Source: Fen-1258 sp964441505
GTDB lineage: Bacteria; Bacteroidota; Ignavibacteria; Ignavibacteriales; Melioribacteraceae
Reading direction: 5' to 3'
Length of the DNA stretch: 64,000 bases
NCBI GenBank assembly: GCA_964441505.1
Contig: CAYTUV010000006.1
Span: 1-64,000, forward strand
The translations under genes were made by a program, and so were the position numbers. The notes below the pieces were generated by a model, which saw only the letters and a list, made by a program, of their open reading frames with translations, had not been told where the DNA came from and did no database searches. The stretch's first letter is position 1; the number at the start of each line of letters is the position of its first letter. Shown here piece by piece: positions 52,648-60,275 of this stretch.

Positions 52648-53649
52648 ATGAAACTGATACCAAAATTCATTTTACTAACTGCACTTTTAATAGTTCTCTA
52701 TACTTGTAAAGACAACCCCGTTGTGCCCGATGATAGTAATGCCATACCTGGAAGGAGAGATTATTCATGGGTTGCAGATACAATAGATAATCCATTCTTA
52801 GATTTCTATAATATTTGGGGCAATGCACCAAATAATATATGGACAGCCGGTGTATTGATGAGTGATGCTCTTTACAGATTCGATGGTTACAAGTGGAGGC
52901 TGGATAACAGAGTTTACATCAGCGACCCGATTGCTCTTTGGGGATATGAAAATAATCTTTGGATCGGAAATGATAAAGGATGCATTTGGAAATTTACTGG
53001 TGACTCATACACTCAACAACTTACAGATTTTAAAGTAGACGGAACTCTTACTATTTTTTATGTCATGGCAGGATCATCAAGTAATGAGATTTATGCTGTA
53101 GGAAGTAATCGTAACTACGCAATCATAATGAAATACAACGGAAGTTCGTGGTATCTTGATAAGAAGCTGACTGATTCTGGAGGGTTTAATCAAATTAAAT
53201 ATTGTCCTAAAAACAACAAGTATTATTTAGTATCATTTTTAGCAGATTATTCAAATCGAATATATGAATACGATAGAAAGAATTTAAAAATGATTTATGA
53301 ACTTCCTCCAAGCAATTCAAGTCCGGGAATATCTGAAATAGATGGTTACATCTATATGGTAATTGGAAAAAAGATTTACAGATACTTCAACGGTAATATG
53401 GAATTTATATTTGAAGTAAATGATCCAAACTTTGGAGGTGTAGTCTGGGGCAGAAACAGGAATGATATAATAATAAGAATGAAGGATGGAATTGCTCATT
53501 ATAATGGAACAGATTGGAAATATTTATTTAAATCACTTGATCCCATAACGCTTTCACCTAATAGTATGATTTTTAAAAATGATGTTTTTATACCGGCTAA
53601 AAATGAAAGAACAGGCAGTAACATAATCTATCATGGAATACTAAAATAA
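52648..53649 (+). CDS. Propeller-repeat lipoprotein
   Basis: A 333-residue lipoprotein with lipobox LYTCKD (Cys20). The rest is a set of blades like those of the 40602 protein: NIWGNAPNNIWTAG, YRFDGYKWR, NEIYAVGSN, KYNGSSWYL, VVWGRNRNDIII, HYNGTDWKYL. Such repeats form surface-exposed beta-propellers. No catalytic residues stand out. It is probably co-transcribed with the lipoprotein upstream. Confidence 0.7.
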   Translation: MKLIPKFILLTALLIVLYTCKDNPVVPDDSNAIPGRRDYSWVADTIDNPFLDFYNIWGNAPNNIWTAGVLMSDALYRFDGYKWRLDNRVYISDPIALWGYENNLWIGNDKGCIWKFTGDSYTQQLTDFKVDGTLTIFYVMAGSSSNEIYAVGSNRNYAIIMKYNGSSWYLDKKLTDSGGFNQIKYCPKNNKYYLVSFLADYSNRIYEYDRKNLKMIYELPPSNSSPGISEIDGYIYMVIGKKIYRYFNGNMEFIFEVNDPNFGGVVWGRNRNDIIIRMKDGIAHYNGTDWKYLFKSLDPITLSPNSMIFKNDVFIPAKNERTGSNIIYHGILK

Positions 53650-53654
53650 GGAGG

Positions 53655-53699
53655 CATTAAATGAACAATAATTAAGCGGCAGTGTGTCACTACTGCCGC
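53655..53699 (+). other. Four-codon frame with SD, followed by a hairpin
   Basis: AAGGAGGC precedes ATG at 53661, but the frame stops after M-N-N-N (TAA at 53673-53675). Directly after it, GCGGCAGT (53676-53683) pairs with ACTGCCGC (53692-53699). This may be the remnant of a gene start or a decoy initiation site. Confidence 0.35.
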
Positions 53700-53704
53700 A
53701 CTTC

Positions 53705-53766
53705 GGAATCCCACAAAGCTGGCATGCTTTGCATTTGTTTTTCAAATGCAGGGGAATTCCTTTTTT
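53705..53766 (+). terminator. Branched terminator before the T9SS gene
   Basis: GGAATCCC (53705-53712) pairs with GGGAATTCC (53752-53760, one bulge); inside it TGCATTTG (53730-53737) and CAAATGCA (53743-53750) form a perfect hairpin. Six T follow. It separates the lipoprotein unit from the next gene. Confidence 0.75.
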
Positions 53767-53808
53767 ATTAATCTACAATAATATTCACTAACCTAATAGG
53801 AGTAAAAA

Positions 53809-55496
53809 ATGAAGAAGATTTTAGTTCTTATCTTTGTAATGATGCTTTCAAACATAGCATTTTCCCAAAAAATAGTAACAAATGTACCAATATCCGCTTC
53901 TATAAGCGGTTTGGTTTACGATAATAACTCTAATACTTATGGAGCAAGTACACAAGGACCACTTATAGGACAGTATTATAACTATATTCATTATGTACTA
54001 TGTGTAATTGATCTTGAATCGCAGTTGGGTGGACTTGCAAGTACCGTAACTTCGGGAAGTGTAACACTTAGTTTAAATCAACTTTATGGCTATAACGGAT
54101 CAGATTGGACTGCGGGTTTTATAACCACCGATATTTCAAACGCGAGCCCGCAAACTCAAATTGTTGCAATAAGAGCAATGGGCGGTACTACGGCTGGTGA
54201 TGAACTGACTTCAATAACTTTATCTTTTACAATGTCGAAGATAGTTTCCAATAAATTAATAATCGGTGTTAAAAGACAAGATAATGCAAATAGACAAGAG
54301 GTTGCATCATGTTCTGGATTATTTAGTGGAACTGTAAGAGAATCAGCAACATTAACAATTTCTTATAATCAAGGGACTGGAAATATAGTCGCTTATAAGG
54401 GATCAACTTATTTAACACCCGCGGCTCCGGCACAAGTTAAAGCCTATGAAAACGATCAAATAACTATTGGTGCGCTTACATCTTCCATACCTAACTATCA
54501 AATGGTGTATAACGAAACTCAAGCGCCGCTAAATAAAAGTGAATGGTGGAAAAAAGATGCCAGTGGGTTTAAATTTTCTACATTGAATCCAGCATCAAAT
54601 ACCTTTGCTTTATTAAAAAGTGAGGATGGCTGGAAATATGAAGCACAAATGAAGAAGTTGTGCAATGCAACTTTTGTAAGCGGCGGTGGAACTGTTTATG
54701 TTGATGGGAATTCCTACTCCTCCCCAAGAATAAGCCCTGTAGTAGAACAGAATTCTGTTTATGCCTTTGCTACAAATTATCAGCCAATGGATTAGATTAC
54801 ACATTTGCTTATTGGGACAATAGCCCTAGTTCAAATACAATTACAGTTACTGCACATGGTACATATACAGCAGCATTTACTTCAAAACCGAGTATCGTCT
54901 ATAGAAACCAGCAAGTTACTTCTTCAATTGGACAACAAATTACACTCACATGGAATGCAAATCCCAATCCAAATTTAACGGCCTACCGTGTTTATAGGAA
55001 GATTGGCCATAGTGGAACAGGTTCATTAATTGGTTCTACGAGCAATACAACATTCACTGATCCGGATTATATAATGACCGGTTCTTCAGAAGATACATAT
55101 CTTATGTACGATGTAAGGCCCTATATTTTTCAGACAGAGTCTGACCCATATTTTGAATCGGCTGTTTTTGGAAGAGGTGGACTTGAATCAATGCTCGAAA
55201 ATAATTTAATTGTTACAAGTGCATTAGATGTACCAACTGTTTATTCAATCACAAACTATCCTAATCCATTCAACCCTACAACAACAATAAATTATCAACT
55301 GCCGGAGAATGGTTTTGTAACAATCAAAGTTTATGACATGCTGGGTAAAGAGATAGCAACACTTGTAAATGGAAACAGAACAGCCGGATATCACAAAGTA
55401 ACTTTTGATGCGGGCAGATTGACAAGCGGAATTTATATTTATACAATTAATGCGGGTAAGTACACTCTATCAAAAAAGATGTTGTTGATGAAATAA
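53809..55496 (+). pseudogene. Frameshifted secreted protein with T9SS type A sorting domain
   Basis: The signal peptide (MKKILVLIFVMMLSNIAFSQ) opens a frame that stops at 54793-54795 after TNYQPMD. Another frame starting at 54783 reads straight on as ANGLDYTFAYWDNSPS and continues open to 55496. One deleted base near 54782 explains both. The corrected protein would have about 560 residues: a beta-rich N-terminal domain, a repeat ending at the break, an Fn3-like domain (QITLTWNANPNPNLTAYRVYRK) and the sorting domain (YPNPFNPTTTINYQL ... KMLLMK). As it stands, only a form without the sorting domain is made. A sequencing error is possible. Confidence 0.8.
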
Positions 55497-55515
55497 TTTT
55501 TAGCATCACCTGAAA

Positions 55516-55539
55516 GTAGCGCAGACAGGTCTGCGTTAT
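55516..55539. repeat. GTAGCGCAGAC palindrome, compact copy
   Basis: GTAGCGCAGAC (55516-55526) pairs with GTCTGCGTTAT (55529-55539) with two G-U pairs across a 2-nt loop. It starts 20 nt after the T9SS gene's stop codon, as at 46310. The remaining gap to 55736 holds a TCTGCG-containing fragment near 55650 and no gene. Confidence 0.75.
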
Positions 55540-55736
55540 AACTGATGAAGATTATAAATGACGGAAAAAAATATTCAAAAAACCGCAGTCTTTATCTTAG
55601 TAGGGAATGCGGTTTTCTATTGTTCGGGTGCTTTGCTTTATTCCAGGCAGAATCTGCGTGATTTTTTTGCGCAAGAACCGCAAAGATGTTTTATCTTTAG
55701 ACTAAAATAATTTTGCAAGTATAGGAAATTCAGTTT

Positions 55737-56357
55737 GTGGAGAAACCGATAGCAAAGTACTCGGTAATAGTTTTTGATCTGGGGAATGTTTTAATTCCGT
55801 TCGACTATGACCCGCTTATCAAAAAATTTAATGATATCCGGAACAATCTTGGTGATGAGTTCGCATTATTTTATAAAGATAATTACGATATACATCGAAA
55901 TTATGAGCGCGGAAAAATCAGCACTGAAGATTTCATTACTACAATGCTGAAAGTGTTGGATTTTAAAGTGACCGCTGAGGAATTTTGTAAATTGTTCTCG
56001 AGTGTTTTCACTGTTAATAAGAAAGTTGTTGAGTTACTACCTGTTCTAAAAAGAAAATATACTCTTGTTCTCCTTTCTAATACGAACGAGATTCATCGTA
56101 AATACGGCTGGCAGAAATATAAGTTTCTAAATCAGTTCGAGAAATTAGTTCTGTCCTACGAAGTTGGCTCTGTTAAACCGGAACCAAAAATTTACAGATC
56201 AGCAGAAAAATTTACCGGAAGACCCGGTTGTGAGCATTTCTTTATAGATGACATAAAAGAATATATTGATGGCGCAAAAAACTGCGGATGGAATGGTGTT
56301 CAGTTTACTAACTATCAGTGTCTGGTGGAAGAATTGAAGAAGAAAAAAATTTTGTAA
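55737..56357 (+). CDS. HAD-superfamily phosphatase-like hydrolase (YihX type)
   Basis: A 206-residue cytoplasmic HAD protein. Motif I is VFDLGNVLI (Asp14; the +2 residue is Gly, as in the YihX/epoxide-hydrolase-like subgroup), motif II LLSNTN, motif III Lys in SVKPEPKIY and motif IV FFIDDIKEYI. Subgroup members dephosphorylate sugar phosphates such as glucose-1-phosphate, but the substrate here is open. The start is GTG at 55737. It is convergent with the ArsC-like gene. Confidence 0.85.
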   Translation: MEKPIAKYSVIVFDLGNVLIPFDYDPLIKKFNDIRNNLGDEFALFYKDNYDIHRNYERGKISTEDFITTMLKVLDFKVTAEEFCKLFSSVFTVNKKVVELLPVLKRKYTLVLLSNTNEIHRKYGWQKYKFLNQFEKLVLSYEVGSVKPEPKIYRSAEKFTGRPGCEHFFIDDIKEYIDGAKNCGWNGVQFTNYQCLVEELKKKKIL

Positions 56358-56401
56358 TCAACTTTCTCTGTTTAGAACTGCAACGTGGATGGTAGTTTAC
56401 A

Positions 56402-56734
56402 TTAGCTCCAAGTCTTCCAAACTTCAGGTTCATATCCTACTGTAACATATTTTCCGTTTCGCACTATTGGAGTTTTAAAAAGTAGAGGATCATTCAACAG
56501 TTCATTCTCCAAATTAAAAACCATGTATTGAAGATTGCGTTTTTTAAATTGTTTCCCATTGCGGTCAATTAGCTCATCAAGTTGAAAAACCCGCGTTATG
56601 CTGTCAAGCTCACCTTTGGCAATTCCTTTTTCATTCAGGTCGCGGAAATGGAACGGAATTCTTCTTTCCTTGAAATATCGCTCTGCTTTACGCGTATTGC
56701 TGCAGCCCTTAGTCCCGAATATTTGAACATTCAT
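56402..56734 (-). CDS. ArsC/Spx-family thioredoxin-fold protein
   Basis: A 110-residue thioredoxin-fold protein. The single active-site Cys is in GTKGCSNTRKAERYF (Cys11), and KTPIVRNGKYVTVGYEPEVW is the C-terminal family block. Glutaredoxin-type arsenate reductases and the Spx/YffB group share this layout. No arsenic-resistance genes are nearby, so a YffB-like role is as likely. It faces the HAD gene tail to tail. Confidence 0.82.
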   Translation of the reverse strand: MNVQIFGTKGCSNTRKAERYFKERRIPFHFRDLNEKGIAKGELDSITRVFQLDELIDRNGKQFKKRNLQYMVFNLENELLNDPLLFKTPIVRNGKYVTVGYEPEVWKTWS

Positions 56735-56830
56735 AATATTTCCATGAAAGTGCCGTTAAGATGCGTTGTTTGGCGTTGTCAAAAGCTATATTTTTCTAAC
56801 AGACAATAATAAATAATCTGTGGAATACTT

Positions 56831-58876
56831 ATGCGAAACATCAAAAATATATTAATCATCATTTTGGGAATCATAATCATGAGTTGTAGTTCAGAGAAAA
56901 AACAGGATGCCGATAATTTCAAGTATTTCAGTGAGCAGTTTGCCGATCTGAGAATCCAGCGGTATCAGGTGCTCGGATTTAATGAACTCTCCTTAAAACA
57001 AAAAGAACTTGCCTATTATCTCTACCAGGCGGCGCTTTCCGGACGTGACATGATCTACGATCAGAACTACAAGCATAATTTATATATCCGCCGAACACTT
57101 GAGGCAATTGTAAAAACATATACCGGTGACCGCAAAACTTCCGATTTCGAAAAATTTATGACCTACACGAAACGTGTCTGGTTCTCCAACGGAATTCATC
57201 ATCACTATGCCAACAAAAAATTTCTACCCGAATTCTCGAAAGAATATTTTACCGAACTTATTGGCGGCAGCGATGAATATGAATTACCAATGCAAAACCT
57301 CGAACGACCCGATGACCTGATCAAGAAACTTATACCGATAATGTTCGACCCAAAAGTTGACGCAATGAAGGTTAACCAGGATCCTAAAACAGATATGGTA
57401 AAATCATCTGCTGTTAATTTTTATGAAGATGTAACACAGAAAGAAGTGGAAGATTTCTACAAAATGATAGTTGATGTAAATGACCCAACACCCATTTCTT
57501 ATGGATTAAATTCCAAACTCGTCCGGTATAAAGGCGAGATCATTGAACGGCATTGGAAGGCAAATAGCATCTATGCATTCGCAATCCAGAAAATTATTTC
57601 GTGGCTTGAGAAAGCAGTTGGTGTTGCAGAGAATGATCAACAGAAAAAAACTTTGGAATTACTAATTGAGTATTACCAGACCGGCGACCTGAAAAAATGG
57701 GACGAGTACAACATTGAATGGGTCAAAGATACTTCTTCCGTAATAGATGTTGCGAACGGATTCATCGAAACATATAACGACCCTCTTGGTTACCGTGCAA
57801 ATTATGAATCATATGTTTCTATTCAGGATATGGAAGCAACAAAACGTATTAAAGCAATAAGCGATAATGCACAATGGTTCGAAGACAATGCCCCTATAAT
57901 GCCGGAACACAAAAAGAAAAACGTAAAAGGTATCAGCGCCAAAGTAATTACTGTTGTTGTGGAGTCCGGTGACGCATCACCATCTACCCCGATCGGGGTG
58001 AATTTACCAAACTCGAATTGGGTACGTAAAGAACATGGTTCTAAATCCGTTAACATGGGCAACATAGTTCATTCGTATAATATGTTTGCAACTACAAGCG
58101 GAGTTTTAGAAGAGTTTGCCTATTCCAAAGAGGAGATCGAGCGATCAAAAAAATATGGTGCATTATCGGATGACCTTCACACAGATATGCATGAGGTAAT
58201 TGGACACGCATCGGGACAGATGAACCCGGGAGTTGCGGAGCCGCATGCAACGTTGAAAAACTATTACTCAACTCTTGAAGAAGCCCGTGCCGATCTTGTT
58301 GCGCTTTATTATTTGCTGGATCAGAAACTGGTAGATATAGGTGTCATGACAACAATCGATGCAGGAAAAGCTGCGTATGATCAGTACATTAAAAATGGAT
58401 TAATGATTCAGCTCGCCCGCGTTGAGACCGGCGATAATATCGAGGAAGCGCATATGAGAAACCGGATGCTGATTTCTAAATGGGCTTTTGAACAAGGAAA
58501 ACCGGGAAATGTAATCGAAAAAAAAGTGAAAGACGGTAAAACTTATTTTGTAATTAATGATTATAACAAGTTGAGAAATTTGTTCGGACAGTTGTTGAAA
58601 GAGATTCAAAAAATAAAATCGGAAGGGGATTACAACGCCGGTAAAAACATAGTTGAAAATTACGGCGTTAAAGTTGATCAGGATATTCATAAAGAAATTT
58701 TGGCGCGTTATAAAAAATTAAATATCGCTCCTTATGCTGGATTCATTAATCCAATGCTCATTCCGGTAATAAAAAACAGCCGGATAATCGATGTGAAGAT
58801 TGAGTATCCTGATGACTTCACTAAACAGATGCTGTATTACGCTAAGAATTATTCGTTTCTTCCTACATATAATTAG
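56831..58876 (+). CDS. Dipeptidyl-peptidase III (M49 family) lipoprotein
   Basis: A 681-residue zinc exopeptidase that removes dipeptides from peptide N-termini. The M49 zinc motif is HEVIGH (about 455-460) with the second ligand Glu in EEARADLVALYYL (about 477-489). A lipobox MSCSS places Cys19, so it is exported and anchored, unlike the cytosolic eukaryotic form. The length fits the bacterial forms. It stands alone; the 107-bp repeat element lies about 100 bp downstream. Confidence 0.93.
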   Translation: MRNIKNILIIILGIIIMSCSSEKKQDADNFKYFSEQFADLRIQRYQVLGFNELSLKQKELAYYLYQAALSGRDMIYDQNYKHNLYIRRTLEAIVKTYTGDRKTSDFEKFMTYTKRVWFSNGIHHHYANKKFLPEFSKEYFTELIGGSDEYELPMQNLERPDDLIKKLIPIMFDPKVDAMKVNQDPKTDMVKSSAVNFYEDVTQKEVEDFYKMIVDVNDPTPISYGLNSKLVRYKGEIIERHWKANSIYAFAIQKIISWLEKAVGVAENDQQKKTLELLIEYYQTGDLKKWDEYNIEWVKDTSSVIDVANGFIETYNDPLGYRANYESYVSIQDMEATKRIKAISDNAQWFEDNAPIMPEHKKKNVKGISAKVITVVVESGDASPSTPIGVNLPNSNWVRKEHGSKSVNMGNIVHSYNMFATTSGVLEEFAYSKEEIERSKKYGALSDDLHTDMHEVIGHASGQMNPGVAEPHATLKNYYSTLEEARADLVALYYLLDQKLVDIGVMTTIDAGKAAYDQYIKNGLMIQLARVETGDNIEEAHMRNRMLISKWAFEQGKPGNVIEKKVKDGKTYFVINDYNKLRNLFGQLLKEIQKIKSEGDYNAGKNIVENYGVKVDQDIHKEILARYKKLNIAPYAGFINPMLIPVIKNSRIIDVKIEYPDDFTKQMLYYAKNYSFLPTYN

Positions 58877-58928
58877 TCGATCCTTAACAAGTGGAAATAG
58901 TTGAGAAAACAAGAAATAAAAAGCATAA

Positions 58929-59027
58929 ATGGATGAAAAAGAGTTGTCGGATATTGCAAGATTTATTAAAGTACTCAAGTTGACCGCCATGTATTCAAAA
59001 ACTGTTAAAACAGTTAATAATTCTATC
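58929..59027 (+). other. Short frame interrupted by the 107-bp element
   Basis: ATG at 58929 opens MDEKELSDIARFIKV and then runs into the element. With the element and one target copy removed, the frame would read on for only about 8 residues before a stop, so no known gene is restored. I list it because it may be the remnant of a gene broken before the insertion. Confidence 0.15.
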
Positions 59028-59079
59028 TTTTGTTTTCAACCGTTTTAACGGTTTATTAAATCAAGCGGTCAACTTGAGT
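58973..59079. mobile_element. 107-bp MITE-like element
   Basis: Terminal inverted repeats ACTCAAGTTGACCGC (58973-58987) and GCGGTCAACTTGAGT (59065-59079) are perfect over 15 bp. AAAGT occurs directly on both sides (58968-58972 and 59080-59084), a 5-bp target duplication. Inside are AACTGTT/AACAGTT (59000-59015) and AACCGTT/AACGGTT (59038-59053) hairpins. There is no coding capacity. The terminus shares a GCG(G)TCAACTT core with the 204-bp element at 35667. Confidence 0.75.
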
Positions 59080-59131
59080 AAAGTATCTATCATTTGGCTT
59101 TGTCAAAAATAAATGACTTATTCAGCGACTA

Positions 59132-59524
59132 CTAGTTGGGTACGGATTCAGATTTTGTTAAGACAGAATCAATCAATTGTAGAAGTGCCTTTCCGTCAAC
59201 CGGTTTTGCCAAGAACTGTTGCGCGCCGGCTTCAAACGAACTGTTCCTTTCTTTAGTTGTGTTAAATGCGGTGAGCATAAAAACAGGAGTGTCTTTATAT
59301 TTTTCCATCTTCTTCAATTCACGTGTCAAGTCAATACCATCTTTACAGTCTTTTAAGGAGATGTCCATCAATATCAGATCGAAATCCATATTGTCAATTA
59401 TGTTATAGAATGAATTGACGTTTCCGCAAGTGTGAACTTCAAATTTTTTGGAGAGAAAATACTTTAAAAAATCTTGTGCTAACTCCTCGTCATCAACAAC
59501 TAATACTTTATTCCTTTTTTCCAT
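59132..59524 (-). CDS. Stand-alone receiver protein next to flagellar genes
   Basis: A 130-residue single-domain response regulator. Acidic residues are in VVDDEELAQ (about 9-17), the phospho-acceptor is in LMDISLKD (about residue 54) and the conserved Lys in FLAKPVDG. The ATG at 59524 (AGGGG just upstream) is used; a longer frame to 59656 would overlap flgM. It is the last gene of the flagellar run, 46 bp after flgM, so it could act as a CheY-like motility signal, but this is inference. It resembles the receiver at 25976. Confidence 0.87.
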   Translation of the reverse strand: MEKRNKVLVVDDEELAQDFLKYFLSKKFEVHTCGNVNSFYNIIDNMDFDLILMDISLKDCKDGIDLTRELKKMEKYKDTPVFMLTAFNTTKERNSSFEAGAQQFLAKPVDGKALLQLIDSVLTKSESVPN

Positions 59525-59570
59525 AACCCCTGTGTAGAATAGACTATAAAAGCATATTCTAAGATAATAC

Positions 59571-59822
59571 TTATTTTTTAAATTCAGCCAACAGTTTATC
59601 AGCAACTTTTTCCAATACTTCTTCGGAGCTATAAAAATTTGTTCTGATGCGTTCACGGATTTCTTCTAACCGGGTAGAGCTAAGTTCAACATTTGCCATA
59701 TCGCGTCCTTCCGAAGAAATCTCTATTTTGTCTTTCGGATCCTGGTTTTGAACCGTCTCCGGTTTAGTTTTCTTTGTATTATTTACAAAGAGCGGGCTGT
59801 TTGAAACACCTTTGATTTCCAC
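59571..59822 (-). CDS. flgM: FlgM-like anti-sigma-28 factor
   Basis: An 83-residue protein with FlgM features: an unstructured N-terminal half (Asn, Thr, Lys, Pro rich), then KIEISSEGRDMA and a C-terminal helix pair RLEEIRERIRTNFYSSEEVLEKVADKLLAEF that would clamp sigma-28. The start is GTG at 59822, just after the TGA of the upstream gene (TGACGTG). A sigma-28-type promoter precedes the flagellin gene in the same cluster, which supports the call. Confidence 0.78.
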   Translation of the reverse strand: MEIKGVSNSPLFVNNTKKTKPETVQNQDPKDKIEISSEGRDMANVELSSTRLEEIRERIRTNFYSSEEVLEKVADKLLAEFKK

Positions 59823-59823
59823 G

Positions 59824-60258
59824 TCAGTACCTTAGATAATTTGTAATTTTTTTACTGCTGATAACTCCAGAAAGCTCTTTTTCGAGTCTTTTCCCTTCCT
59901 GTGAATATCTCTCAACAACATTATCGAACTTTTTTTCAATTTGTTTAGCGGTGGAAAATAATTCCGGTCTGTTTTCCGCTAATTCTTCTAATCCGACCTC
60001 TTTTATCAATTCATCCCTCAAAACCGCAGCTTCTTTCATACTTGTCAGCATATCGGGAAATAAGGCATCAAAATTATCAATATCAAGTATGTCCAGATTA
60101 GTGGAAACATTCTCTAATAAATTTTTAGTCCGATCAGCTTTTGCTCTCAAAGTCTTTTTTTCCAATTCTTCGCGTTCTTCTTCAACAGATTTATATTTTT
60201 TTGATAACTGCTTTGTAAAGGTTTTCTTCTGATCCGCTTTTAGCTTAATTGTACTCAT
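59824..60258 (-). CDS. Helical protein of the flagellar cluster, unknown
   Basis: A 144-residue protein I cannot assign with confidence. It is almost wholly helical and highly charged (KKYKSVEEEREELEKKTLRAKADR near 20-43, later KQIEKKFDNVVERYSQEGKRLEKELSG), without signal peptide. It lies between fliD (17 bp) and flgM (1 bp). That position and the coiled-coil look fit a flagellar export chaperone such as FlgN or FliT, but no sequence signature proves it. Confidence 0.6.
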   Translation of the reverse strand: MSTIKLKADQKKTFTKQLSKKYKSVEEEREELEKKTLRAKADRTKNLLENVSTNLDILDIDNFDALFPDMLTSMKEAAVLRDELIKEVGLEELAENRPELFSTAKQIEKKFDNVVERYSQEGKRLEKELSGVISSKKITNYLRY

Positions 60259-60275
60259 AATTTATAATACTGCCA

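Noticed and set aside
54770..54800. Programmed ribosomal frameshift in the T9SS gene
   Set aside because: No slippery heptamer and no clear stimulatory stem were seen near the switch point; mutation or sequence error is simpler.
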